Positions 1 to 12,360 of a stretch of DNA of 64,000 nt are shown here, piece after piece. Made by a program: the position numbers and the translations under genes. The DNA is taken from positions 12,501-76,500 of the forward strand of contig CM072807.1 of NCBI GenBank assembly GCA_037013495.1, written 5' to 3'. This stretch comes from Hippophae tibetana (taxonomy: Eukaryota > Streptophyta > Magnoliopsida > Rosales > Elaeagnaceae). Each line of letters starts with the position of its first letter. Position 1 is the stretch's first letter. Under the pieces are notes generated by a model. It was not told the origin of the DNA. It saw only the letters and a list, made by a program, of their open reading frames with translations, and made no database searches.

Positions 1-272
1 TCGTAAAAAAGTAACTTAAAGACTCAAAGAAAAATATTGTAGGCAATACATCATAGATATATTCATAAATTAAATGAGGAAAAGTCAAAAAAGATGGAAA
101 TTTTGGAAAAAAGGGTCAAAAAGGAGGAAATCGCGCACGTAGCCGCACAGCCGCGCCGACCAATGCGCCCAGTCGTGCGCATCGCCCAGTCCGCACGCAC
201 CCGCACCCCTTAGCGCCCGGTTCCATGCACCATATCGCCCTATCCGCACGCGGCGCTACGCCCTACCTATCA

Positions 273-357
273 TGACGTCAGTAACGATGTCATCATTCAC
301 TACTCCGTGTTTCCTCTATTTTTAATCATTTTTTATTCATATCCTCACCTATAAATA
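273..357 (+). promoter_or_regulatory. Putative LTR core promoter: palindromic ACGT (bZIP) site plus TATA box
   Basis: TGACGTCA at 273-280 is a perfect bZIP-type palindrome. CTATAAATA at 349-357 is a TATA box about 70 bp downstream, followed by a pyrimidine-rich leader. The same pair at similar spacing is found on the minus strand of the 18910-20747 LTR, which supports a functional U3 promoter. Transcription itself is inferred. Confidence 0.5.
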
Positions 358-1774
358 CTCGCATTCTCTTTATAACAAAACACACCTAAAAACGCATCTA
401 CTTCTCTCTTTCTTTCTCTCCATTTCTTAGTTTTTAGTTTTTTTTCTTAGTTATTTTTTCTTAGTTTTAGAGTTCTTCTCTTTTTGAGAAGAACTAATTA
501 TCTTTTTTGTAATTTATTTGTTTTTTGATTAAATAAATGGAAGTGCAAATTTCGTGTGGAGGTTTTCCAGCAACAAGAATAACATCAAAGTAATGTAAGG
601 ATTTTATTTTCTTTACAGTTATTTTTTATGTTTTATTCTTACATGTTATATTTAATTTATCTGTGATTAAATTTAACTTTGCTGGCTGTTTGTAAACATT
701 ATATAATAATAACGTTGTTATGCTTGCAAAATATTAAATAAGTAAAAATCTGTAAAATGAATTGATTTTGTTTTTATTCAAGATTTTATATTAAGAATTT
801 TAGAGAGAAATATATTATTTTTTATTACAAACTTAAATCTAAAAATTAGATTTTAAGGTTTAGTTATCTGATCTGATTTAGAGTAGTGCTCTTTTATTTG
901 TTGGTACAATTATCCGATAGTTAGAGTGAAACTCTATTTTAAAAGTTTTTATAAGAATTATTATCTAAAAATGTATTGACAACATGTTTTGAGTAGTGGT
1001 TTTAAAACTTGAAAGTTAGCACTCAGATAACTAAATTCTTAGGTTTAATTTTAACACTTTGAATAAAGTTTAAACTGTCTAACCCCACCAAATGTGGTAT
1101 TTAAATGGTTCATTTTAATTCTCTTAGAAAAAAGGAATTAATTTAATTAATCAAATTAGTTATCAACCCCACCCATAGGTGTTAATTGATTTGTTTAGTT
1201 AACAAAGAATATCTAACCCCACCAAAAGTGATATTCATATAAAAAAGATAGAATCAATAAATATCAATTTATATCTTTAATAATCTAAATAATATGAGCA
1301 AGTGTAATTACCTTAGTTATTATATCCATAAATACTCCACTATTATAAAAGATAAAATTTGCATAAATGTTTATTGAATCTATATCTATGTTTATTTTTA
1401 CGTTATTATATTAAAAACACAAAATCCCATAATATCGTGACAAGATGTTTAGGATTTAATTTCGTTTTTAAAAGTTTAAATAATAATTTAAAAACCACAT
1501 ATATTTCTTCCTTAGATCGACCTTGGGAGTATATTTATCATTTTCTACAAATGATTCGTGCGATTTCCTCTTTTTTTACCGTTTTGACCCATTTTGTCCA
1601 ATTTTTCCATCTTTTTTTACTTTTCCTCATTTAATTTATGAATATATTTGTGACGTATTGCCTCCGGTATTTTTCTTTGAGTCTTTAAGTTAATTTTTTA
1701 AACGAAAATACCTAAAAAAACAATAAAAATACTCGTGATTCCGAAAAGATAGATTTATATAGAAATATGATAAA

Positions 1775-1777
<3 letters not shown>

Positions 1778-1843
<66 letters not shown>
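1778..1843. repeat. (AT)n microsatellite, 66 bp
   Basis: Uninterrupted alternating A and T inside the inverted LTR end segment. The same LTR position carries much shorter AT runs in the copies near 15260 and 20665, so this tract has expanded here. Confidence 0.9.
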
Positions 1844-1845
<2 letters not shown>

Positions 1846-2207
1846 ATTAAAGTGAATAAAATCATGATAATTTTAGTGCTTTTTGAGCACTCATCACTCT
1901 TCACTCAGTGACCACTTCATGGGACCTATTTTGGTTCATAAATACTTAATTCCATGATGATAGAATCTGATCATGTTTATTAGGCACCCTATCTTTCATT
2001 AAGCTATTGAGTAGCCCATGGAATTAGAAGTCCACACACTTAGATCCATGTTCTTTCTTCAAGAATAGGAAAGTGAACCTATTCAATAGTGTTTTGACGT
2101 TGATGTCACTCCTTAATCAAGAGTTCGATTGAGAATCCATAAAAATCACCAACAACCATACACATTGTGAGTGTTTAAGAAACAAAAAAAATGTCATACA
2201 TGGCTTA

Positions 2208-2763
2208 TGTTGGATGTAAAATAATTCACATCATGTGGCATAATATAAGAGGTCCTAGGTAGAAAAAAAAAACTAACAATCTAACCCAGTCAGTAGATAA
2301 GCCTCAGTATCAGGTATATATCTAACATGATAAATGATCAGCATTCAAATCCTTAATTATTCAGCAGTAAATAATTAAGCAGATAACACTATGATATTTA
2401 AAGATGAGTCTATCATTATGGGTAAGGATCCTAATAGGTATATTATTTCCTATAAATAGTCATCACTATTCATTGTAATAGAATAAATTCAAATAAGATA
2501 ACACACAACAGAATCATTTCAACACATAGCAACTTTTTCTCTCAATCACATACACTAAAGATCTAGGCTCTATTTTTCCTTATATATCTCTCTACATCAC
2601 GAGGAGAGACATAAATCTTTTCTTTCACCTCATTACTCGAACTTACTTAAGGATCGAAGGGTCAAAGGTCAACACACCTTGTGGTGGTACAATGTCCTCA
2701 TGGTGAATTCTTTATGCTCAAGTACAAAAGAAGCAAGATGTCCACCAATTATTGACATTGACA
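2208..2763 (+). mobile_element. Probable LTR remnant of another Ty3/gypsy or TRIM-like element
   Basis: The segment starts TGTTGGATG, has a TATA-like CCTATAAATAG near 2450 and a TRIM/gypsy-style GGATCGAAGGGTC stretch near 2650. It ends ACA just before ATTGACACCA (about 2767), which resembles a mutated ATTGGCGCC primer-binding site. No second LTR is seen in the window. The right side runs straight into the next element. Assignment rests on layout and motif resemblance only. Confidence 0.4.
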
Positions 2764-2829
2764 AAAATTGACACCAATAAAATGTAATTTCATGAGTATA
2801 ATTTCTTTTACATAAATTTATAATTGTTT

Positions 2830-4254
2830 TCTGGAATTTTTATGGATTTTTTTATAAATTTTTAATGTATGGCTAATCCGAAGTTATGACGTGGCATGCA
2901 CGTAAGTAAACGAACTGACTAGGCAAGCCACGTGGATGCTACTTAAGTAGATAAAGTGAATCACATTACGTTACTTGTGAGGAGGACGAACCGTGTACCA
3001 TGTGTCAACACGACATTCAATCGAGTTCGAAAATCAGTTAAACCGCACTACTATGTGTCACCATGTAATTGCTCTCCATGTTTCACCTGTGCATCTCTCC
3101 CTATGTTACCAAGAACCATGTTGCATTGTGTGGTATTGACTCAACATGCGTTGACTCGAACCGGTCTCCCTTGCCATATGTCGTACTCTGATTTAACTAG
3201 TGAATTATGTGTACCACGTGTCACGCTGTGATTGGCTGACACTATTAGTTTTGCTTGTTTTGATCTCATTCTTTGATCTGAAGTTGATTTGACAGTCCAT
3301 ATTACACTTGTGATATATTTAATCCCCTAATCACCATATAAACCCCAAGGGGGCGTCATTAGCATAATTTTGGTCAATTTTTGGAGTTAAAATGAGAGAA
3401 AAATTGAAGAGATGACACAATTTTGGTGGAAATTCAATAGAAGATTAATACTACAATTCAAGACATTGATTGTATTTCTTCTTCTACTCTTTTCTTTATC
3501 AATTTTTATGTTTTTCATTACGAAAAATATGAGTTTTTTAAACACAATTATGTGTAATTAATTTATTAATATAGGGATCTTATGAACCTAATTTTCACCA
3601 TGTGATGATCTAATATTTTATCTCAATTATAATTTAAATATTATAATATTAGTTAATCTAATTTTATTCTATTAATTGTTTAGCCAACAATTTATTTATA
3701 GAGACAATTAAATAGATTTAAGATAATTACTTAATTGTTTGTTTTAATTAAATAACATGCACAGTTTCTAGGTAGAGATGTATGATTCTTATGTATTTGA
3801 TCCATAATTAGTGAACTTAATTAGTAATATGCAATTTAATTGGCTTGAGAGTGTGATTAAATTAATTACTATAAGTTGTGTAGTTTATTTGAGAGATAAA
3901 TATATACTAGGTTAGATTCAATTCATCTTGTAATTAATTGATAATTATATTCGAGGATTTTAGTGATTAACATGTTTAGAAAATTGAGAAATTAAGTATT
4001 CTTAGATATTTTCTCATATATCTTTTTAGTTACCAAATCTGATTTAATTAATTATTTCTATTTATTTTTAGTTATTTTAATTTTGCTTCCTTAAAATATA
4101 AAAACAAAAAAAAGTGATTTTTTATTTTTTTAGTCTTAAAAATTAGTTTCTCATAAAATAATTTTTGTGAGAACGATTTTTTATAATCAATATATTACTT
4201 GTTGCGATACGTATATTTACATATTCATTGTACAAATAATTTGTGTGACGATCA
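2830..4254 (+). repeat. 5' LTR (start truncated) of the 2830-10365 element
   Basis: Homologous throughout to about 9025-10365: shared GGCAAGCCACGTGGATG, GTCAACACGACrTTC-like blocks, TTTGGTCAATTTT and the AT-rich tail. It ends GACGATCA immediately before the primer-binding region. The ORF of 91 codons starting at 2956 lies in this repeat and has a counterpart reading in the other LTR. I regard it as chance, not a gene. Confidence 0.7.
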
Positions 4255-4257
4255 AGT

Positions 4258-4280
4258 TTTTAGCACCATTACCGAGGATT
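4258..4280 (+). other. Degenerate primer-binding site of Athila type
   Basis: The bases TTTTTAGCACCATTACCGAGG line up with the Athila-type TTTTTGGCGCCGTTGCCGGGG that is intact on the minus strand near 18886. All differences are G to A, as expected from deamination of methylated cytosines on the other strand. Confidence 0.6.
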
Positions 4281-4489
4281 ATAAATATTTGAAATTAATA
4301 TTTTTTTTGTTTTTAATTTTAGTTATTTTTCTTTCCTTTAGTTTTAGTTTTAATTTACATATTTTCTTTTAGAAACTTATTTATTTATTTATTTATTTTC
4401 TTTACTTACTTATTTATATAATTGTTTATTTTTTTAATTTTTATTTAGTTTTTATTTAGACATCTCTTTTAGTATTATTGAAACATAGT

Positions 4490-5700
4490 CAAGTCTATTG
4501 CATGAGAAGGATTTGTGAGGGAGAAATCTTACCTATAGATCTTGAAATTGAGCATATTTTGAGATCAATTAGAAAAAAGTTTTCACTCAAAGGCAAAAAA
4601 TGATTAATCCATTAGACATAAATAATAATGAGCTAAACTTAAACAATCAAATGTTTTGATGGATGATAGAGATAGAGCTATGAATAAATATGCAATACCT
4701 ACGATGAAAAGAAAAAATCCAAGTATTAGAACTTAAGCCAGTGATGTTTCAAATGCTACATATAGTTGGACAATTCAACGAATTACCAACAGAGGATCTT
4801 CATCTTCATCTCAGATTGTTTATTGAAGTTGTAGATTCATTTAAGTTTAGTTGTGTGACCGAGGAGGCATTTAGACTTAGATTGTTCCCTTGCTCTTTAC
4901 AAGACTGTGCTCGAGCTTAGCTAAACTCTTTGTCACTTGATTCTATTACAACTTGGAATGGTTTGGTAGATAAATTCTTGATTAAATACTTCCACCAATA
5001 AAGAATGTCAAGCTTAGGAATGACATTACTTCCTATCAACAACCCGAAGGAGAATCTTTATATGAAGTATGGGAAAGATTCAAGGAATTGTTAAGGAAGT
5101 GTCCAAATCATAGTGTTCCTTCTTGGATTCAAATGGAGACTTTTTACAATGATCTCAATACTAAAACAAGAACTATTGTTAATGCGTCTGCTAATGGAGC
5201 TTTGCTAGCCATATCTTACAATCAAGCTTATGATTTACTTGATAAAATGGCTAGCAATAGCTATCAATGGCCAATGGACAGAATGATAGCCACAAGAAAA
5301 GTAGCCAGAATGCATGAGGTAAATAATATCACAACACTTATAGCTCAAATGTCATCTTTGGTTAATCTTTTGAAGGCTCAAAACTCACCAACGAGTATAA
5401 ACCAAGTACAAAATTCAAGAGTGTCATGTGTGTTTTTTAGAGGATCTCATTTGTTTGATAATTGTTCAAATAATCTTGAATCCATATGCTATGTGGATAA
5501 TATGAATTGAAACAATAATCCATACTTAAACACATATAACCCAAGATAGAGACACAATCCAAATTTCTCTTAGAATAACAACAATCAAGGTGGTAATCAA
5601 TTCAACAATCAATCATTTCCACCGCCTGGTTTTCAACCACCACATCAATCATAAGCCTAAGAAAAGAAGCCACCTACCAAGGAAAATACAAATGCCTTAA
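4490..5700 (+). pseudogene. Broken retrotransposon gag
   Basis: Translated pieces match the plant retrotransposon gag domain of Athila-type elements. A stretch around 5030-5400 includes SLYEVWERFKELLRKCPNH and, further on, ANGALLAISYNQAYDLLDKM. The longest open part is 5088-5510 (140 codons). The N-terminal half (about 4640-5030) has several stops and frame changes. The expected CCHC knuckle near 5430 is damaged: CVFFRGSHLFDNC has lost its second cysteine. It cannot make a full gag protein. Confidence 0.75.
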
Positions 5701-5782
5701 TGAGGATGATGAAATACTTCATCCAATAAGTAAATACAAAAGTATCCACTTAAGAGGCTTCAATTCGAAATTTGGAGAAACA

Positions 5783-7096
5783 ATGGGGAAACTTATACAC
5801 GCTATAAGCCAAAAGTCTCAAAGTAACCTTCCAAGTGACACAATTATAAACCCAAGAAGAGAAGGGAAGAACCATTGTAGTGCCATAGCCTTGAAGAGTG
5901 GTAAAATTCTAGAGGAATACGAGACTAAAAAGGATAAGGAGGAACCAACAACTAAAAATGATGCAAAGGAATTGGTGGATAAAGAGAGTATTGAAAAGGA
6001 AATGATTTAGCCAAAGAAAACACGACCTTTACAAACCCACTATTCATTTCCCTCAAAGACTGCAAAAGCAAAATTTAGATACGTAATTTTCAAAAAAATT
6101 GGAAGTCTTCAAGAAGCTGCACATAAACATACCATTTGTAGAGGAACTTGAACAAAAGTCATCTTATGTCAAATTCATGAAGGATATACTATCAAAGAAA
6201 ATGAGGCTTGGAGATCATGAAATAATAAGATTGAGTGAAGGTTGTAACGCCATCCTTGGTATAAAAATACCACAAAAACTAAAAGATGTAGGTAGTTTTG
6301 GCATCCCTTACACCATTGGGAACATTCATTTTGGCAAGGCACTATGTGACTTGGGTTCTAGCATTAAACTCATGCCATTATTGATCCTAAATATATTTGG
6401 AGTTGGTAAAGCCAAATCCACTTCAATAACATTACAAATGGTAGATATATCAATTATGAGACCTCAGGGTGTGGTAGAAGATTTTCTAGTAAAAGTAGAC
6501 AAATTCATCTTTCCAGCGAACTTCATTGTACTAGACATGGAAGAGGACCGTGACATTCCTATCATACTTGAGCTTCCATTCTTAGCAACCGAAATAGCAC
6601 TCATTGATGTACAAAAATGTGAACTCATAATGAGAGTGCAATATAAACAAGTAATGTTTAAAGTTTTTAAAGCATCTGAACCCTCTAACATTGATAGTGC
6701 GAAGGAATGCTTAATGGTAAATGTTACTGAATGTGGGGACAACTTAAAAGAATCTGTTAAGTCATCCACACTTAATACTGTTACTCGTGATGCTATGAAT
6801 AAGGACATAAATCACCAGAAAACAACTCAATCTGTTTTAACTTTGAAAGTATGGAATCAAAGATTTATATTGTGGATTGTGTGAATTTTTTGGATGATGC
6901 GCCTCTCATGTATGTATCAAAGGCAATTATGGAAAATTTTGAGATAGGATCTAAGCTCAAACCATTAATTGAAGAGCCACCAATTTTAGACCCCACACTT
7001 TTACCCTCATATCCCCAGTCAAATATGAAAGTGAAAGAGTCTAATGAAGAGGTGAAAAAGCTCTTAGAAATACATAAATTGGATGAGTTACGATAG
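5783..7096 (+). pseudogene. Retropepsin-like (gag-pol protease) remnant
   Basis: Open stretches at 5783-6010, 6099-6884 and 6851-7096 cover the linker and aspartic protease region. The active-site motif reads LCDLGSSIKLMP (around residue 90 of the 6099 frame), where Athila proteases usually have DLGASINLMP. IVLDMEEDRDIPIILELPFL further on matches the flap and second-half pattern of retropepsins. A stop near 6009 and frame overlap near 6860 break the reading. No reverse transcriptase follows. The minus-strand ORF at 6464-6808 is a shadow. Confidence 0.75.
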
Positions 7097-7099
7097 AGT

Positions 7100-8876
7100 A
7101 TTTATAAGAATGCCAAAAAGTTCAAAAAGAAAACAAAAAATATGGTATGAGAAGATAATTGTTCACCGTGTGTATGAGCCATAACATAAAATATTATTGA
7201 ACAAATTAAGACTCAAATTGTTTCCAAGAAAACTCAAAAGTAAATGGACACAAACAGATGTGTCTTAAGACTTGATATGACCGTCTAGTCAAGGATGTTA
7301 AACGTGATGCTGGTTAGGAGGCAACACAAAGTTATTTTACTTATATTGTCATTGTTTTTTTAGGTGAATAAATGTGAAGAGCAATAGCACAATAATAATG
7401 AGCATTTCAATGATAGATGTGGTGTGCCATGATTCAGAGAGTTTTCTTTTCTTTTACCTTTTCATATTTATATGTGCATATTAAGGACAAGGTGTAATTT
7501 AAGTTTAGGGGAAGAAACTTCATTCTCTACATTTTTCTTTTACTGTGAATTTAAAATGTTTTAGGGAATTTTTTTTATTCTTATGATGTTTTTAATCATA
7601 ATTTGGGTAGAAATTGATAAATATATGTAAACTAAATGCATGCATGCTTATATGAAACATATGAACTCAATGATAAAAATTGTTTGTCATCACTAGGATA
7701 AGGAATGTAACATATTTGTTAAGATATTTACATTAATTATGTGATATATTTGCTAGTTTTGATTGGATTGATTCAAATTCTTATGCACGTGTTCATGATT
7801 GATTTTGGTGTTCTTGATGAGAGAAATTTGTAGTGAGTTATGTGTGTCAATGAGATCTAACAAGTTTTAGAATCTATTTGATCATCCCTTGAGGAAAAAT
7901 CCTAAATAGTATTTAGCAAAAGAAATTATTTAGGCCTTATTTGAATTGATTGGGCCTTTTAAGCTAATCATTATTAATATTTTTAGTCAACTATTTGAGC
8001 CTAACAAAGGACCATTAATATCTTTAAGCGACATTTTATGTCTAACTAATAAGTATTACCTTTATCCTTGCACCATTAGCTTGTATGAAAAGAAAAAAAA
8101 TGATGCAATCATATGTTATGCTATAGAGTAAGGTGAAATGTAATGCACCCTAAATAAAAGAGAAAAAAATTAAAACTCACAACACAATTATCCTTCTAAA
8201 GAAATAGAAAATAGAATTGAAAATAAATTTAGGGGTGTTGTGAAGTTACAAAGTAAAAGATGTGGAATAATATAATGTGAAAATAATGATAAGAAATGAT
8301 TCACTGAAATATCAAGTAAAAACTCAATTGCAGTTAAAAAGTGCATGATAAACAAAAAGAAAGTTAAGATGTGGAAAGAGTCTAAGTGTCTTCATTTATC
8401 GACCCCTCACCTAAGCCTTACATTACAACCATGTAAAGTCCTTATTGATTTTTAGCTAAGTGCATATTTATATTAGTAAAGATGGATGTAAAAAACATAC
8501 TTATGAGACTTGTTATAAGATTGAATTGATTAACATACTCATATAGGTTGATTTCATGAGTACATTGAATGATATCATGTGCAACACACACACATGAATC
8601 AATTCGTCGAAAACCTTGCATATCTTTGTATTAATGAAACATTGATTGATGAATATATGAAATATGAACACCTTAGCTTGATTGTACACCTTTTGAGAGG
8701 GATATACACACCTTGCATATCCTTGTATTAATGGAACATTGATTGATTGTACAACTTTTGAGAGGGATAATTTTCGTGAAATATGCATGTACTAATAGAA
8801 GTATATTTACGATTATACTACACATGTTATTTTATTTAGTTATACTTGGCTTTACTTGATGATAACCGAAGAGTTA
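7100..8876 (+). other. Non-coding 3' internal region of the LTR element
   Basis: No ORF of note and no RT, RNase H or integrase motif seen in any frame. It contains short local duplications (for example CACCTTGCATATC around 8620 and 8710, and TTGATTGAT units). It ends in the purine-rich tract and the LTR start. Confidence 0.5.
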
Positions 8877-8888
8877 AGTTTGGGGGTG
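8877..8888 (+). other. Polypurine tract before the 3' LTR
   Basis: AAGTTTGGGGGTG directly precedes TGATAACTC, the first bases of the 3' LTR. This is the usual place and form for the plus-strand primer of Athila-like elements. Confidence 0.55.
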
Positions 8889-10365
8889 TGATAACTCTAT
8901 GAAAGTAGTCATTAACACATTTTTTTACTTAATATTTACTTGTTTTATTAAATAAATAGTATTTTTGGAGCAAAAAATATTAAAATATAAACCTTTAAGT
9001 GAAAAGAGGTGAAAATATAATTTTTGAATTTTTATGAATTTTTAATGCAGGATCAATCAGGAGCTAACGCGTGGTATACACACAAGAAAATGAGCAGACT
9101 GGGCAAGCCACGTGGATGCCATGTAAGCAGGGACATTGAATCACGTTACGTCGCTTATAAGGAGGACGAACTACATGCCATGTATCAACACGACGTTCGA
9201 TCTGAGTTCAGAGATCGGTTAAACCACACTAATACATGTCGCCACATGATTGCTCCCCGTGTTCCACTCGTGCACCTTGCCATCTGTTACCACGAACCAT
9301 GTTGCACTGTGTGGTGCTAACTCAACATGCGTTGACTCAAACCGGTCTCCACTACCACGCGTCGCGTTCTGATTCGCCCAGTGAATTTCATATGCCACAT
9401 GTCGTGCTATGATTGGCAAACACTGTCACTTTTGCTTATTTTGATCTGAAGTTGATCTGATGGTCCATATTGCACTTGAGTTATATTTAAGCCCCTAATC
9501 ACCATATAAATCCCAAGAGGCCATCATTAGCATAATTTTGGTCAATTTTTAGAGCTAAAAAGAGAGAAAATTACAAAAAAAATTAAAAAGAGGACACAAC
9601 TTTGGTAGAGATTCAATAGAAGATTAATACTACAATTCAAGAGATTGATTGTATTTCTTCTTCTACCCTTTTCTTTATCATTTTTTATGTTTTTCTTTAT
9701 GAAAAATATTAGTTTTATAAACATAATTATGTGTAATTAATTTAGGGATCTTATGAATCCAATTTTCACCATGTGATGATCTAATATTTTACCCCAATTA
9801 TAATTATAATTTTATTATATTATTTAATCTAGTTTTTATGTTATAAATTATTTAGCCAACAATTTATCTATAGCGACAATCAAATAGATTTAAGATAATT
9901 ATTTAATTGTTTGTCTTAATTAAATAACATGCATAGTTTATATGTAGATATGTATGATTCTTATGTATTTGATCTATAATTGACGAACTTAATAAGTAGT
10001 ATACAATTTAATTAACATGATAGTATAATTAAATTAATTATTATAAGGTGTGTAGTTTACTTGAGATATAAATACATATTAAGTTAGATTAAATTGATCT
10101 TATAATTAATTGATAATTATATTCGAAAGATTTTAACAATTTACATGTTTAGAAAATTGAGAAATTAAGTATTTTTAAATATTTTCCTATATATCTTTTT
10201 AGTTACTAAATCTAATTTAATTAATTATTGTTATTTATTTTAATTTTACTTCCTTAACTTATAAAATTAAAAAAAATATTTTTTTTTAATTTTAAAAATT
10301 AATTTATAATAAAATAATATTCGTAAAAATTAAATTTTATTATCATTATATTATTTATTTTCATC
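8889..10365 (+). repeat. 3' LTR of the 2830-10365 element
   Basis: Starts TGATAACTC after the polypurine tract. It is colinear with 2830-4254 from about 9025 onward and loses similarity after about 10365, so its last ~100 bp are missing or replaced. ORFs at 9024-9320 (+) and 9219-9419 (-) lie within this repeat and are not taken as genes. Confidence 0.7.
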
Positions 10366-11300
10366 TTACAGCATATTCCTGCTTTTGATCTCGTATCTCA
10401 TTGGCCCTTGTCCTCTTATAAAGTAGATGTAAAATCAAGTTACGGATAGGTCCAGAAATTAGATTTCAATAATTAAAAAAAGGAAAAAATTGCATTGGGT
10501 ATCTCTGTTTGAACAAAAATATTTATTTATCTATTAGTTTTTTTTTTCTTATAAAAATACGTTAATTAATAACTGTAATTATAAAAAAATAGTCATTATT
10601 TTTTTTTTACTTATAAAAAAACCCAAAAATATTATTATTAATAAAAACAAAATTAAACAAATATTAATAAAATTATTTTTATTATTTATTCTTACTCTAA
10701 CAAACTAAAACAAATATATAAATAAAATTGGATTGATAATATTTTGATTATTTAGTATATTGAATAGTGAAATGACGAAGATATCTATAATAATTTGAAT
10801 TTTTTTAAAAATATATTCAAAATCTATAAATGTTTCCTTTTGATATTGTTTTTATTAATATAAAAAATTAAATATCACATTCTCAAAACTAGAAGATTAA
10901 ATGATACATTTTATATTAATAGAATGATCAAATTGATTTTTTACCCTTAAAAAAATTAAATAAAATCAACTTATGTCATCAAAAATAACAAAACAACTCT
11001 ATTTGTTAATTTTGTATAAGTATAATTAAAATATAAAATATAAAAAAATAAATTAACAAACAAAATATAATCAAATAAATAATTACCGATAAAATAAAAT
11101 TAACTCTCTGTAGTTAACTACTTTTTTTAAGGCTCTATTTTTTATTTCAAATAAAATAAGAGCAATTATAAATATATAATAAATTGTTTTTGAAAGGAGG
11201 AATCAAATTCTCCTCTATATATAGATAATAGAATTTACTAATACTTTTTGTCCTCTTTTTTCCCCTCACAAGTATGAATGAGCAAAAAATATTATGAGTT
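10366..11300. other. AT-rich stretch without recognised features
   Basis: Low-complexity A/T runs dominate. No coding, RNA or repeat signature could be supported on either strand. Confidence 0.6.
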
Positions 11301-11499
11301 CGGTTACAGTTATACTCAAAACCGTACCAGCTCGTACCCGAAATTAATTATATTTATTTAAATAAATTATATATTAATTAGGGTTTACTTATTTTTCACA
11401 AAGTATATAAACAAACCTAAACTTTTTTTTATTTCATTACGTCTCTCACCTCTCATTTTCTCGCACCTCTCAATTCTCACCAGTCGTCAGTCGCCAGTC

Positions 11500-11650
11500 A
11501 CAGTCGCCAACCGCAGCCGCCATTCATTGAGTCCAATCGTTGCCAGTCGTTGAGTCATCGCCAATCGATGAGTCATTGTTAGTCGTTGAGTCATCGCCAG
11601 TCATTGCGTCACGTCGCTGAGTTGCCTCTCTCGCCAGTCATCTCTGTCGT
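11500..11650 (+). repeat. Degenerate short tandem repeat in the hAT 5' leader
   Basis: Repeated variants of GTCGTTGAGTCATCGCCA follow one another about seven times, with CAGTCGCCA sub-units at the left. It lies in a pyrimidine-rich leader upstream of the transposase remnant, with a likely splice donor (ATGTAAGT) near 11706. Confidence 0.6.
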
Positions 11651-11819
11651 TCTCGGTTGTATGCTTGTCACTTGCTTGCTATCCCTTCTTCTTTGTGATC
11701 TCATCATGTAAGTGTTTCCTTTTCTCGTATGAAGCAGATCTCTTGATGATTGTCTAGTTGATACATGGTTACTTTATTTTGTGTATGGATCTCACTGCTA
11801 TAAGATTTTTGCTACTCTG

Positions 11820-12330
11820 TTTCTTGAGTAGAACGAGTTAAATCTAACATATATTTAAATGCCTGAAGTCATCTGGAGTCTAGACAATGTATTATCGATT
11901 CATAGTGTATATGAAATAAATTGACTACTCTGATTTATGTATGAACTTTCTTGTTATGAGACATGACTATTGGCTACTCTATTTTATCACAAAAATTTAT
12001 AGTCATTTTAAGTGATCATGGTAAAATCTTATTTGATTTGTGCTTTGATAGATTTAGTTAGAGACTTTATTCTGTTTCTTGAGCAGAACAACTTCGACAT
12101 AACATATTTAAATGCTTAAAGTTATCTGTATAATGTATTATCGATTCATAATGTATATGGAATAAAGTAACTACTTTATTTTGTGTATGGATGTATTATC
12201 AATTCATAATGTATATGGAATAAAGTGACTACTCTGTTTTGTTTATAGACTTCCCTGTTATAAGATTAGTGCTACTCTTTTATCGATTCATAATGTATAT
12301 GGTAAAATATTACTATCAATTCATAGTGAA
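11820..12330 (+). repeat. Imperfect internal repeats, probable 5' intron of the hAT element
   Basis: Four to five diverged copies of a unit containing TATCGATTCATAATGTATATGG, with adjoining TGACTACTCTGTTTTGT-like sequence. They lie between the likely leader donor near 11706 and the transposase remnant at 12361. Confidence 0.6.
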
Positions 12331-12360
12331 TATGGAATATAGTATGATGATATTTTTTTA

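Larger units (their letters stand above)
1..1896 (+). mobile_element. Rearranged Athila-type LTR fragment, same family as the LTRs at 14235-15344 and 18910-20747
   Basis: From about 1 to 1560 the sequence runs antiparallel to the plus-strand copy at 18910-20747, so LTR sense is left to right. It contains in order the AT-rich start region, a GC-rich stretch, a TGACGTCA site, a TATA box and the U5-like tail. At about 1560, roughly 60-80 bp short of the expected LTR end, it switches to a segment in the opposite sense (about 1562-1896) that ends in GAGCACTCATCA, the LTR terminus. Bases 1-120 and 1562-1710 are therefore inverted copies. The left end lies outside the window. No coding capacity. Confidence 0.75.
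2830..10365 (+). mobile_element. Decayed Athila-type (Ty3/gypsy) element, gag and protease only
   Basis: Two diverged direct repeats (about 2830-4254 and 8889-10365) flank an internal region. The internal region starts with a degenerate Athila primer-binding site and ends with a purine-rich tract at 8877-8888. In between are a broken gag (about 4490-5700) and a retropepsin-like region (about 5783-7096). No reverse transcriptase, RNase H or integrase was recognised, so the copy is a deletion derivative or a gag-type non-autonomous element. The first LTR lacks about 140 bp of its start relative to the second, and the second diverges after about 10365. Strong LTR divergence and many stop codons point to an old insertion. 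No target duplication was identified. Confidence 0.75.

Noticed and set aside
6464-6808. Minus-strand ORF of 114 codons
   Set aside because: Shadow of the protease frame on the plus strand, with no recognisable content.
9024-9419. ORFs on both strands near 9.0-9.4 kb, and 2956-3231
   Set aside because: They lie in the two LTRs of the same retroelement, in positions that correspond, and resemble no protein.
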